Below, piece after piece: positions 15,987-24,176 of a stretch of 64,000 nt of DNA. The position numbers and the translations under genes are program-made. Position 1 is the stretch's first letter. Every line of letters starts with the position of its first letter. Under the pieces are notes generated by a model. It saw only the letters and a program-made list of their open reading frames with translations, did no database searches and was not told the DNA's origin. The DNA is from VRUE01 sp963697695 (lineage in GTDB: Bacteria > Actinomycetota > Thermoleophilia > Solirubrobacterales > 70-9), in contig OY969094.1 of assembly GCA_963697695.1 (NCBI GenBank), positions 930,001 through 994,000 of the forward strand, in the 5' to 3' direction.

Positions 15987-17395
15987 GGCTGCAGAAGCGG
16001 GGAAAGGCTCAGGTCCGGAGCGAGGGCACGCATACAAGGGTCGGCGATGGCCGGGGAGTCTATGGCCTCCAGGGCGGCGTGGGAGTGGGAAATCGCTCGC
16101 TGGAAGGCGTAATCGCCCGCTTGGCCGCGTTTGTCGAGGAAGGCCCAGTCGCTCGCTTGCACGGCGAGCAGCTCGCGGGCGGCGCGTTCCGCAGCGCCAC
16201 GGGGAAGGCCGGCCGAGAGCGCTCGCAGCAGCCGCATCTCCAGGCGGCGGGCGCCCCAGGCGAGGTCGGCGACGGCTGGCGAGTCCCAGGTCGTGAAGTC
16301 CTTGTCCTCGCCCCAGGTCGAGGCGTGCAGCGATTGCTCCACGGGCTCGTGCTCGGCGAGGGCCTCCGGCACGGTGAGTAGGCGCACCCCGGCCTCCTCC
16401 GCGCCGGCCAAGACCTCGCGCAGCCAGATCGCCCCCTCCGACCACCAGTGGCCGAGCAGCTCGGTGTCGATCGCGAAGACGAGCAGGCCGCGACGACCGT
16501 GCGAGACGGCGAACTCCTGCAGGCGCCCGCGCACCGCGGCGAGGAACTCCCCGGCCTGCCTGCCGGCGGCCTGTTCGGCCGCGGCGGGGTCGTACCCCCC
16601 ACCGCCGACTTTCCAGATCCGCATCCCCCTCAGGGACTCGCCGGCGAACTGGGCGTGAGCCGGATCGGAGGGATAGCCGTCAAGCGACCAGAGCCAGCGG
16701 ATCGCCTCCCAGTCGATCGGCAGCGCCACCGGTCCCGGCTCGGTCGCCACCGGCGCCAGCGCCTCGAGCGAATCCCGGTGGGCACTCTGGTCGACGCAGA
16801 ACCAGCGAACTCCCTGCTCCGCCAGGCGCCACTCGAGCCCGGGCGAGTAGGCGCACTCGGGCAGCCAGAAGCCGCCGTCCCAGCCGAAGCGGCGACGGTG
16901 CGAGCGGATGCCGGCATCGAGCTGCAGGCGCACGCCCTCGCTGGTGGCCAGCAGCGGCAGCACCGCGTGCGTCGCCGCCGAAGTGGCGAGCGTGACCCGG
17001 CCCGATTCCTGCGCTTGGCGAAAGGCACGCAGCGGGTCGCCGCCGACGTCGTCGAGAAGCTCCAGCGCTCGCCGGTAACGAGCCAGCTCCGCCTCGCAGG
17101 CATCGCGGCATTCCTCCGGCACTTCGTCGAGGTCCGCCTCGGCGGCCTCGACCCGCCAGTGCACGAGGAAGTCCCGCAGGCGCTCCTGGGTTGCAGCGTC
17201 CTCGAGCTGATCGGCGAGGACGGGCGTGATCGTCATCGTCAGCCGCTCGGCAACCTCGAGCACGGGCAGGTAGGAGCGAATCACCGCGTCGAACAGCCAC
17301 TCCTCGCCGAACGGGTAGGTCCCGAACCCCTCGACGTAGGGCATGTGGGAGTGGAGGACGATCGCGAGGTCGCCGGCGGTCTCCTCAGGAGACAT
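15983..17395 (-). CDS. GH57 family alpha-glucan branching enzyme
   Basis: A glycoside hydrolase family 57 protein (470 aa), most similar in layout to 1,4-alpha-glucan branching enzymes such as Rv3031. It begins GDLAIVLHSHMPYV (family motif 1 with the active-site His). The nucleophile Glu lies in GFWLPECAYSPGLEW, and the catalytic Asp in FAIDTELLGHWW, followed by the helical C-terminal domain with STWGEDKDFTTWD. Length and motif spacing are normal for the subfamily. Its start overlaps the upstream methyltransferase by 11 nt and its stop overlaps the GT4 start, so all three enzymes come from one translationally coupled message. Confidence 0.88.
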   Translation of the reverse strand: MSPEETAGDLAIVLHSHMPYVEGFGTYPFGEEWLFDAVIRSYLPVLEVAERLTMTITPVLADQLEDAATQERLRDFLVHWRVEAAEADLDEVPEECRDACEAELARYRRALELLDDVGGDPLRAFRQAQESGRVTLATSAATHAVLPLLATSEGVRLQLDAGIRSHRRRFGWDGGFWLPECAYSPGLEWRLAEQGVRWFCVDQSAHRDSLEALAPVATEPGPVALPIDWEAIRWLWSLDGYPSDPAHAQFAGESLRGMRIWKVGGGGYDPAAAEQAAGRQAGEFLAAVRGRLQEFAVSHGRRGLLVFAIDTELLGHWWSEGAIWLREVLAGAEEAGVRLLTVPEALAEHEPVEQSLHASTWGEDKDFTTWDSPAVADLAWGARRLEMRLLRALSAGLPRGAAERAARELLAVQASDWAFLDKRGQAGDYAFQRAISHSHAALEAIDSPAIADPCMRALAPDLSLSPLLQP

Positions 17396-18146
17396 GACAA
17401 ACGGCGAGAAAATCCAGCGCCCGGTCGAGGTCTCCGGTCCGCAGGGCGAAGTCAGAGGCGGAGATTGCGGGCGTGAAGCGGTCGTAGAAAGGCTTGGTCA
17501 GGCCCAGCCGCTTGTGCACCGGGTCCCAGCCGAGCTTGATCGCCACCTCGTGCAGACGCAGCTTGCGCGCGTGGTAGAGGCCGAGCAGCTCGACCCGCGG
17601 GAAGTGCTCCTCGCAGAGCGCCCGGTACTCGGCCGCCCGGTACTCGTGCACGTGCCAAGGGTTGTCGGACTTCTCCGCCCCCGGCGGTGCCAGGGTGAGC
17701 AGGTTGGGGGTCGAGACGTAGGCGACTCCACCAGGCTCCAGCATCGACTTGAAGTGCTCGAGGATCGCGCCGGCGTCCTGTACGTGCTCGATCGTCTGCA
17801 GGAAGACGACCGCGTCGCAGGGCTCGGAGAAGCTCTCGACCAGGTCGCGCTCGAAGCGCAGGTTGGGGCGGACGTAGCGCAGCCGTGCGTGCTCGTGAGC
17901 CTCCGGGTTTGCGTCGACTCCGACCACGCTCGCCGCGCCACCCGCCAAGACGTCGGAGCCGTAGCCCTCGCCGCAGGCCATGTCGACCACTCGTTTGCCC
18001 GTGACCTGAGCGGCAATCCATTCGTAGACGACCAGGTGTCGCCGGTACCAGTAGTTCTCCTCGGGAACGTCGGGAAGCGTCCGCTCGCCGGTGAGGGGCA
18101 GCGGCGGCACGCCGGGCGGCTGGTTTTCCTGCAGGTACTCGCGCAT
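17385..18146 (-). CDS. SAM-dependent methyltransferase, first gene of glucan operon (Rv3030-like)
   Basis: A class I Rossmann methyltransferase (253 aa). Motif I is VVDMACGEGYGSDVLA, the acidic end of strand 2 is VGVDANPEA, and the post-motif segment AVVFLQTIEHVQDAGAIL resembles small-molecule or sugar O-methyltransferases. It is followed directly by the GH57 and GT4 genes with overlapping ends. In mycobacteria the equivalent gene, Rv3030, is the proposed 6-O-methyltransferase of methylglucose lipopolysaccharide. By context the substrate here would be a glucan, but this is inferred. Upstream lies a family-1 palindrome and a divergent second methyltransferase gene. Confidence 0.85.
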   Translation of the reverse strand: MREYLQENQPPGVPPLPLTGERTLPDVPEENYWYRRHLVVYEWIAAQVTGKRVVDMACGEGYGSDVLAGGAASVVGVDANPEAHEHARLRYVRPNLRFERDLVESFSEPCDAVVFLQTIEHVQDAGAILEHFKSMLEPGGVAYVSTPNLLTLAPPGAEKSDNPWHVHEYRAAEYRALCEEHFPRVELLGLYHARKLRLHEVAIKLGWDPVHKRLGLTKPFYDRFTPAISASDFALRTGDLDRALDFLAVCHVS

Positions 18147-18177
18147 CGTGAGGCGGGACCGTATAGCCGCTCGTCGT

Positions 18178-18227
18178 GACGTGCCGTGTGTTGTGCGCCC
18201 ATATAGGTGCCTAACTCACGGCACGTC
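18178..18227. repeat. Family-1 intergenic palindrome, copy C
   Basis: This 50-bp inverted repeat has arms beginning GACGTGCCGTG and ending CACGGCACGTC, with the inner TGCGCCC / GGTGCC core of the family. It lies between two divergent methyltransferase starts, so it cannot be the terminator of either. Compared with copies A and D, the change at the ninth and tenth arm bases is matched on the other arm, keeping the stem paired. Confidence 0.8.
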
Positions 18228-18253
18228 TCCCGGCATGTACGGTTCCGGGCCGC

Positions 18254-19171
18254 ATGCCGGCCTCCCCCACCGCAACTCCGGAGCACATCAAGGACGTCAA
18301 CACCCGTTACCACGACGCGGCGGCGGACGAGTACGACGCCAAGTGGGGCATCGACTTCGGCGAGACCGGTCAGGAGCAAGTTCGGCTGAAGCTGGTCAAG
18401 GCGTTGGGCGGACTCGACGGACGCAGCTTCGGCGACGGGCTCGAGATCGGCTCGGGCACGGGCTACTTCTCGCTCAACCTGCTGCAGCTCGGTGTGATCG
18501 AACGGCTCACCGCGACCGATATCTCCCCCGGCATGCTGAAGCGCCTCTCGACCACAGCCGAGGCGCTGGGCCTGGAGGCCCGCACGGTCGAGACCGAGGC
18601 CGAGGCGCTGCCCTTCGAGGACGAGAGCTTCGACATCGTCTTCGGCCACGCCGTCCTTCATCACATCCCCGACCTCGCCAAGGCCTTCGCCGAATTCCGC
18701 CGCGTCTTGCGCCCCGGCGGTGTGATCGCCTTCGGAGGCGAGCCATCACGCTACGGCGACCAGCTGGCGGCTGTGCCGAAGCGGACGGCGCTTGCGGTCG
18801 CTCCTGCCTGGAGGCGGCTGGTCCGGGCGCAGCCGCGTGCCGTCGCCGAGTCCGAGCAGTCATGCAGCCACGCCCTGGAGGGCGAGGTCGACGTCCACGC
18901 CTTCGCCCCTGCCGACCTGCGCCGCCTGCTGCGCGACGCCGGCTTCGAGGATCGCCGCGTCGGCGGCGAGGAGCTCCTTTCCAACTTCTGGGGCTGGGGC
19001 CTACGCACGGTCGAGTCGACCGCCGAGCCCGAATCGGTCTCCTGGACCTGGCGCAAGTTCGCCTTTCGCAGCTACATCGCCCTGCAGAAGGTCGACACCC
19101 GTCTCCTCGAGCCCCACCTCCCCGCCGAGCTCTTCTACAACCTGCTCGTCTCCGGCCGCAAGCGCGCCTGA
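18254..19171 (+). CDS. Class I SAM-dependent methyltransferase
   Basis: A 305-aa methyltransferase of the UbiE/Methyltransf_11 type. Motif I is GLEIGSGTGYFSLNL, the acidic SAM-ribose contact is TATDISPGML, and motif II is FDIVFGHAVLHHIPDL followed by EFRRVLRPGGVIAFGGEPS. The C-terminal 120 residues form a family-specific extension with WGWGLRTVES and a long helix. It is divergent from the three-gene glucan operon and may methylate a related substrate, for example the reducing end of a polysaccharide or a lipid; this is only contextual. The gene ends at a convergent hairpin with the AbiEi-like gene. Confidence 0.82.
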   Translation: MPASPTATPEHIKDVNTRYHDAAADEYDAKWGIDFGETGQEQVRLKLVKALGGLDGRSFGDGLEIGSGTGYFSLNLLQLGVIERLTATDISPGMLKRLSTTAEALGLEARTVETEAEALPFEDESFDIVFGHAVLHHIPDLAKAFAEFRRVLRPGGVIAFGGEPSRYGDQLAAVPKRTALAVAPAWRRLVRAQPRAVAESEQSCSHALEGEVDVHAFAPADLRRLLRDAGFEDRRVGGEELLSNFWGWGLRTVESTAEPESVSWTWRKFAFRSYIALQKVDTRLLEPHLPAELFYNLLVSGRKRA

Positions 19172-19176
19172 AACTT

Positions 19177-19222
19177 TCGATGAAGCTTTGTGCCCCCTAT
19201 GAGGGCAACAATGCTTCATCGA
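19177..19222. terminator. Family-2 palindrome, copy E, between convergent genes
   Basis: Arms TCGATGAAGCTTTGTGCCC and GGGCAACAATGCTTCATCGA pair with two small mismatches. The repeat spans the stop codon of the AbiEi-like gene and begins 5 bp past the methyltransferase stop, a good place for bidirectional termination. It shares GAAGC-TTGTGCCC with copies at 20101 and 50045. Confidence 0.65.
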
Positions 19223-20076
19223 GCTTGGGCGAGACGGATAGCCACCGAGGACAGAGTCGCCTTCACCCCGTCGGGTTCGAAACGGATTTGGGCTTCGGCG
19301 AAGCGCAACGTCGTCAATCCGGCGGCGGTTTGCGCTTGATCCCGGCGATGATCGGCTGCCTGCTGACCCGGCGTCCGGTGATAACGCAGGCCATCGGTCT
19401 CAACCACCAAGCCGAGCCGGGGCCAGTAGAAGTCGACCCGGAATCCGTGAACCCAGGCTTGCGTGACTGGACGCGGCAAGCCCGCCGCGCGAGCCAGCGG
19501 CAAGAACCGGCGCTCGAGACCTGAGTCGGTGAACGTCTGCCGATCAAGAAGTCGGCGCAGTGGAGCCAAGCCAGGCCGTCGGGTCATGGCATCGACCGCG
19601 ATGCGCAACTCCTCCGGGTCAGTCAAACCAAGCCGATCTGCCTCGTTGATCGCCCGTTCGAGCTGGCTCTCCGACACGCACGAAGCAAGGTCGACCAAGG
19701 TTGCCACTGGATCGGTCACCGGGATTTGGTGCACCAGCCGCCGTTCCGCCATCTGTAGTCCAGCCCGTCGGTGAACCTCGATACCTGGCCGGTGACGGCA
19801 GACCTCGGCCGGCACCACCACTTCCAGCACATTCGACTGCCCCGACATGCCCCACAGCGCAGCCGCGCTCCGGTGGCTGAGCAATGCGTGCGGTCCGCAG
19901 CTCAACACTGCAGCCATCCAGTACCCACGCTGGCCCACGTCCGGCCTGCCGACCGCGTAGATGCCTCGCCAGAGCGGATGCAGACGCCCCGTCGCGATCC
20001 GGTGGGCAATCGCCTTGGCGCCGAAGCCGAGCGCCATCAGCTGCGACCGCGTGATGACTCCGTGCTGAACCCCCAC
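19216..20076 (-). CDS. AbiEi-like N-domain plus DUF559 endonuclease-fold protein
   Basis: A common actinobacterial two-domain protein of about 286 aa. The N-terminal part, QHGVITRSQLMALGFGAKAI then GRLHPLWRGIYAVGRP, is the winged-helix AbiEi antitoxin-type domain. The middle has the SHRSAAALWGM segment. The C-terminal FRVDFYWPRLGLVVETDG and LRFAEAQI are the PD-(D/E)xK-like core of DUF559 (VSR-like) proteins. Its activity is unproven. GTG 20076 was chosen because the alternative GTG at 20121 lies inside a terminator-like palindrome, though homologues often carry a few more residues. No AbiEii toxin is adjacent, so this is probably not a working toxin-antitoxin pair. Confidence 0.78.
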   Translation of the reverse strand: MGVQHGVITRSQLMALGFGAKAIAHRIATGRLHPLWRGIYAVGRPDVGQRGYWMAAVLSCGPHALLSHRSAAALWGMSGQSNVLEVVVPAEVCRHRPGIEVHRRAGLQMAERRLVHQIPVTDPVATLVDLASCVSESQLERAINEADRLGLTDPEELRIAVDAMTRRPGLAPLRRLLDRQTFTDSGLERRFLPLARAAGLPRPVTQAWVHGFRVDFYWPRLGLVVETDGLRYHRTPGQQAADHRRDQAQTAAGLTTLRFAEAQIRFEPDGVKATLSSVAIRLAQAR

Positions 20077-20100
20077 CAGGCCCCAGAAGCCGCCTCGCCG

Positions 20101-20140
20101 CTGAAGCCTTGTGTCCCTCACAGGGGGTACAAGGCTTCAG
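20101..20140. terminator. Family-2 palindrome, copy F, after adenylate cyclase
   Basis: CTGAAGCCTTGTGTCCC and GGGGGTACAAGGCTTCAG form a 12-bp outer stem with a weaker core. It lies 16 bp past the stop of the cyclase gene, in the orientation expected for the end of the parA-ftsZ-ggt-cyclase operon. There is no T-tract. Confidence 0.6.
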
Positions 20141-20156
20141 CCAGGCGGATACGCCC

Positions 20157-21272
20157 CTATTTCGAGCCGTCGCGACGGGCGCGGTAGAGCTTGACGCCGG
20201 AATCGATGCCCTTGAGGCGCCGCTCGCCGGCGAAGGAGTAGGAGAAGCCGCCGTCCGCGGCTTCCTTCGTCGCCGCGTCGACCAGCACGCTGCCGGGCCT
20301 GGCCATGGCGGTGATACGGCTCGCCAGATTGACCGAGCGGCCGTAGTAGTCACCCGACTGGGCGAGGGTGGGCCCGTAGGCGAGGCCGGCGCGCAGGAAG
20401 GGGAACTCCTCCCCTTCCCCCTCCGCCGCCTCGATCAACCTCAGCGCCGCCCCCAGCGTCGCCTCCGCGTCGGTGGAGACGAGCATCGCCGCGTCGCCGA
20501 TCATCTTCACCAGCCGCACCGGCGGCTCGGCGACAGCCGCCGCCATTTCCTCGAAGCGGCCCGCAACCATGCCCAGCTCCTCCGGCGCGATCTCCTCGCC
20601 GAGGCGGGTGAACTCGACCAGGTCGGCGAAGCAGACGGAGACGTCGACGGCGCCGCGGATCTCCCCTGAGGCGAGGTCGGCGATGCCGATCACGTCGCGG
20701 CGGATCTGCTCCAGCATGTGGGCCTGCAGCGCGTAGACCAGCGTCGGGCCGACCAGCGGCATCATGTGCTCGGCGGCGGCGGCGAAGCGCTCGGCCAGGT
20801 CTCGCTCGGTATCGCCCGGCTGCATCAGCGTGCGCACGACCAGCTCGCGGTTGGCGGCGGCGATACGGGCCGTTCCCATCCCGATCGTCCTCGCCACCTG
20901 GAGCATCCCGTCCTCGGGCAGGCCGGCGTCGCGGAACGCCTTCATGTTTCGCGCCGCCTCCACGTCGGCCTCGGTCGCCCTCCGTTCGTCGGGGTCGGTG
21001 TAGGGCACGCCGAGGGCGGCGCTGAAGCGCTGCAGGAGCTCGAGGTCGACGCCCGATATCTCTGCCACCTCACGCGGCGTGTAGCGGGGGCCGGGGCCTG
21101 CCAGGGAACGCTCCACCGGCAGCAGCGTGAGCCGACCGGCGGCGACCGCTTCGCGCAGCTCCTCGACCTCGACGCCATCCGCGGCCAGCTCTTCGAGCAG
21201 TTGCAGTCGTGCCGGTCGAGCGTTGCCTTCGATGCCCTCCAGCAGACCCTCTGCCTCGAAATCGATCGTCAT
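20157..21272 (-). CDS. Class III adenylate cyclase with Rv1264-type regulatory domain
   Basis: A 371-aa soluble cyclase that makes cAMP. Residues 1-200 match the alpha-helical regulatory domain of the Rv1264 pH-sensing cyclases (LLPVERSLAGPGPRYTPREV, then the LAERFAAAAEHMMPLVGP helix). The catalytic domain starts near residue 208 and keeps all key residues: metal Asp217 (VCFADLVEFT) and Asp260 (VKMIGDAAM), adenine-specifying Lys256 and Asp308 (SGDYYG), and transition-state Asn315 and Arg319 (GRSVNLASR). It should therefore be active and ATP-specific. The ATG overlaps the ggt stop by 4 nt (ATGA), and a palindrome after the stop probably ends the operon. Confidence 0.92.
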   Translation of the reverse strand: MTIDFEAEGLLEGIEGNARPARLQLLEELAADGVEVEELREAVAAGRLTLLPVERSLAGPGPRYTPREVAEISGVDLELLQRFSAALGVPYTDPDERRATEADVEAARNMKAFRDAGLPEDGMLQVARTIGMGTARIAAANRELVVRTLMQPGDTERDLAERFAAAAEHMMPLVGPTLVYALQAHMLEQIRRDVIGIADLASGEIRGAVDVSVCFADLVEFTRLGEEIAPEELGMVAGRFEEMAAAVAEPPVRLVKMIGDAAMLVSTDAEATLGAALRLIEAAEGEGEEFPFLRAGLAYGPTLAQSGDYYGRSVNLASRITAMARPGSVLVDAATKEAADGGFSYSFAGERRLKGIDSGVKLYRARRDGSK

Positions 21273-22774
21273 GCGACCGCCACGCTACCGCCCCGGCGCG
21301 GATCGCCGCCGCCACTGAAGGCGCCGGTCTCCGGATCGCAGGCGACCGCCTGCACCCCGCCGAAGAAGAGGTTGATTTGCGGCCAGCGAACGATCTGCGT
21401 TCCGGCCGCTTCGATCCTCGCCAATGCCTCCTCGTCGATCCCCGGCTCGGCCTGGACGATCCCCTGCTCGAAGTGCAGGCGCGGCGCCCGCACGGCATCG
21501 CCGGCACCCATCTCCTGCTCGACCGCACGCACGATCGTCTGCAGGATCGCCGAGCGGATCCGGTTGGAACCGGCGCTGCCGAGCCCGAGCTCGATCTGGC
21601 CGTCGCGAAGGACCACGGTCGGAGCCATCATCGAAGGCACCCGCCGGCCTGGTGCGATCGCATGGAAGCCGAGTGGGTTGAGGTCCTCCTCGCCCAGCAT
21701 GTTGTTGAGGATCACGCCGGTCCCCGGGACCAGGACGCCGGAGCCGGAGCCGTTGGAGCAGGTGACACTGGCGCACATCCCGTCGCGGTCGAGTACCGAG
21801 ATATGGGTGGTCGAGCCGAGCAGGTCGCCGGCAGAGAGATCGAGCGCCGCGGGATCGAGCAGGCTTGCCTCCAGGCCCACGCCGTAGAGGGCCTCCGCAA
21901 AGGCCTCTCCCCTCGCCTCGTTGGCGGCCCCCATCGCTGCGACCAGTTGCTCGGGGCTGCTGCTCTCCCCCAGCCGCTCCAGCAGCCCGAGGCAGTAGGC
22001 GATCAGGATGCCGCCGGAGGAGGGAGGCGGGTTGGTCAGCACCTCGGCGCCGCGGAAGTCCGTGCGAATGGGCCGGCGCTCGACCGCCTCGTAGCCGGCG
22101 AGGTCGGAGGAGCCGAGCGTTCCGCCGTTCGCGACCACGTGCTCGCTCAGCGCTGCCGCGACCTCGCCGCGGTAGAAGGGCTCCGCACCCTCGGCACCGA
22201 AGCGTTCGAGCGCCTCGGCGAGCTCAGGGAAACGCAACAGCTCGCCCGCCTGCAGCGTTCGCCCCGCGGGGGCGTAGAGCTCGCGCGTGCCCTCGAGCCG
22301 GACGTGGATCGGCGCGAGGATGTCGAGGATGTAGGCCTGCTCTGCATTGACCGGCGCACCGTCCCGGGCGAGCCGGATGCCGGGCTTGACCAGCTCCGAA
22401 AGCGACACCGAACCGAAGCGGTCAAGAGCGGCCTCCAGCCCGGCCGCAGTACCGGGAACCCCGCAGGAGGCCGGGCCGACATAGAACGTCTGCACGGTCT
22501 CGGTGTCGAAATGGATCGGCACGGGGACGAGGTCGGCGCCGCGCTCGATCCCGTCCTTACCCGGGGCTGCGACGAAGAAGTCGAGCAATACCGTCTCCCG
22601 CTCGCGGTGAACCATCATGAAGCCGCCGGCCCCGAAGCCGGTCAGCGGGCTCTCAACCGCGAAAGAGGCCAACACCGCACAGACTGCTGCATCGACCGCG
22701 TTGCCGCCCTCGCGCAGGACCCGGGCACCGGCCTCGGCGGTCAGTGGGTGGCCAGCGGCGACGACCCCGCTCAT
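21269..22774 (-). CDS. Gamma-glutamyltransferase-family protein
   Basis: An N-terminal nucleophile hydrolase of 501 aa (gamma-glutamyltranspeptidase family). The N-half has AGHPLTAEAGARVLREGGNAVDAA and the TGFGAGGFMMV segment. The autoprocessing site is the Thr of GSTTHISVLDRDG (new N-terminus of the small subunit, about residue 320), followed by NMLGEEDLNPLGFH and GRRVPSMMAPT. No signal peptide is visible, so this version is probably cytosolic, like many short actinobacterial GGT homologues whose substrate need not be glutathione. It lies between ftsZ (10 bp upstream) and the adenylate cyclase, an unusual neighbourhood for ggt. Confidence 0.9.
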   Translation of the reverse strand: MSGVVAAGHPLTAEAGARVLREGGNAVDAAVCAVLASFAVESPLTGFGAGGFMMVHRERETVLLDFFVAAPGKDGIERGADLVPVPIHFDTETVQTFYVGPASCGVPGTAAGLEAALDRFGSVSLSELVKPGIRLARDGAPVNAEQAYILDILAPIHVRLEGTRELYAPAGRTLQAGELLRFPELAEALERFGAEGAEPFYRGEVAAALSEHVVANGGTLGSSDLAGYEAVERRPIRTDFRGAEVLTNPPPSSGGILIAYCLGLLERLGESSSPEQLVAAMGAANEARGEAFAEALYGVGLEASLLDPAALDLSAGDLLGSTTHISVLDRDGMCASVTCSNGSGSGVLVPGTGVILNNMLGEEDLNPLGFHAIAPGRRVPSMMAPTVVLRDGQIELGLGSAGSNRIRSAILQTIVRAVEQEMGAGDAVRAPRLHFEQGIVQAEPGIDEEALARIEAAGTQIVRWPQINLFFGGVQAVACDPETGAFSGGGDPRRGGSVAVA

Positions 22775-22784
22775 GGGTGGCCGG

Positions 22785-24176
22785 TCAGCCGGGCAGGAAC
22801 TCGGGGACGTCGATGCCGAGCTCTCCTCCGCGCTCGCCGCGGCGCTGCGAGCGGGGGGCGTCGGCGGTGCGCCGGATCATCGGCTCGACCGCGCGGCGCG
22901 GTGCGGCGCGACCGTCGAAGCGGGTGGCGACGACGGTCACCCAGACCTGGTCGCTGAGCTCCTCGTCGACGTTGGCGCCGAAGATGATGTTCGCGTCGGG
23001 ATGGGCAGCCTCGCCGACCAGCTTGGCCGCCTCGCTGACCTCGACCAGGGAAAGATCGGAGCCGCCGGTGATCGAAAGCAGGATCGCGCGGGCGCCCTCC
23101 ATCGAGGTCTCCAACAGCGGCGAAGAGATCGCTTTTTCGGCGGCGAGCACCGCCCGGCCCTCGCCGTGGCCCATGCCGATCCCGAGCAGGGCGCGGCCGG
23201 CCTCGGACATGATCGTCCGCACATCGGCGAAGTCGAGGTTGATCACGGCGGGGAGCGTGACCAGGTCGGAGATTCCCTGGACGCCCTGGCGCAGCACGTC
23301 GTCGGCGACCTGGAAGGCCTCGACCATCGACGTCTGCTGGTCGAGGACCTCGAGCAGGCGGTCGTTGGGGACGACGATCAGGGTGTCGACCTCGGCGGCG
23401 AGCTCCTCGATGCCCTTGTTCGCCTGGTTGCCGCGGCGACTGCCCTCGAAGCTGAACGGCTTGGTGACGATGCCGACCGTAAGCGCGCCGACCTCGCGAG
23501 CGAGGCGGGCGATCACCGGGGCGGCCCCCGTTCCCGTGCCGCCGCCTGCACCGGCGGCGACGAAGACCATGTCGGAGCCCTTCAGCAGGCGCTTGATCTT
23601 GTCCTGCTCCTCGAAGGCTGAGCGATGCCCCAGCTCCGGATCGGCGCCGGCACCGAGGCCGCGCGTCTGCTCTTCGCCGATGTGGACAGTGACGTCCGCC
23701 ATGCAGAGCTGCAGCGACTGAAGGTCTGTGTTGACAGCCATGAACTCGACCCCGGGAATCCGCGCCTCGACCATCCGGTTGACGGCGTTGACGCCGCCGC
23801 CACCCACACCGACGACCCGAATCACGGGCTGGTGCGGCTCACCGCTCCCAGGCGGCTCGTACTCCGGCTCCTCACGCCCGTACCGCGGCGCTTCCACGAT
23901 CGGCTCGACCTCGCGCCGCTGCCGCGGCTCCTCGGAGAACACCCTTTTCAGCCGCTCGGGGGGAGTCTCTTCGTGAGCCGTATTGGCCGGCGCCGAAGAC
24001 TCAAACGTCTCTTCCACGGGTGGCGTCGAGGGTGCGCCCTCCGGGGTGTTCGCCGGAGGGTCACCCTCGGCGGCAGGACCCGTGGCCGAGGCGCTTGAGC
24101 CCTCATCAGTCGTCGACCGGAAAAGATCCGAGAGAGGCCCCTCTCTCATGCTGGCGCGCTTGTCACGACGACTCAT
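22785..24176 (-). CDS. ftsZ: Cell division protein FtsZ with long N-terminal extension
   Basis: The tubulin-like GTPase of the division ring (463 aa). The GTPase core begins near residue 118 (IRVVGVGGGGVNAVNRM). The tubulin signature GGGTGTGAAP is at 211-220, the T7 loop is NLDFADVRTIM, and a short linker leads to the conserved C-terminal peptide IDVPEFL. The first 115 residues are an acidic, Pro/Glu-rich, probably disordered extension, whereas FtsZ proteins usually have a short N-tail and a long C-linker. I chose ATG 24176, with GGAGG upstream, over TTG 24182. It overlaps the parA end by 14 nt. An in-frame palindrome occupies residues 37-50. Confidence 0.95.
   Translation of the reverse strand: MSRRDKRASMREGPLSDLFRSTTDEGSSASATGPAAEGDPPANTPEGAPSTPPVEETFESSAPANTAHEETPPERLKRVFSEEPRQRREVEPIVEAPRYGREEPEYEPPGSGEPHQPVIRVVGVGGGGVNAVNRMVEARIPGVEFMAVNTDLQSLQLCMADVTVHIGEEQTRGLGAGADPELGHRSAFEEQDKIKRLLKGSDMVFVAAGAGGGTGTGAAPVIARLAREVGALTVGIVTKPFSFEGSRRGNQANKGIEELAAEVDTLIVVPNDRLLEVLDQQTSMVEAFQVADDVLRQGVQGISDLVTLPAVINLDFADVRTIMSEAGRALLGIGMGHGEGRAVLAAEKAISSPLLETSMEGARAILLSITGGSDLSLVEVSEAAKLVGEAAHPDANIIFGANVDEELSDQVWVTVVATRFDGRAAPRRAVEPMIRRTADAPRSQRRGERGGELGIDVPEFLPG
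24028..24068. repeat. In-frame 41-bp palindrome inside ftsZ
   Basis: GAGGGTG and CCCTCCGG on the left pair with CCGGAGGG and CACCCTC on the right, around an 8-nt loop. It encodes residues EGDPPANTPEGAPS of the FtsZ extension. The same element lies in parA at 25130-25170, with compensatory outer-stem changes. Flanking similarity between the two genes extends to about 84 bp (24007-24090). Confidence 0.85.

Noticed and set aside
20101..20121. GTG 20121 as start of the AbiEi/DUF559 gene
   Set aside because: It lies within a palindrome that fits the terminator of the upstream cyclase operon; GTG 20076 was preferred, with some doubt because homologues often have a slightly longer N-terminus.
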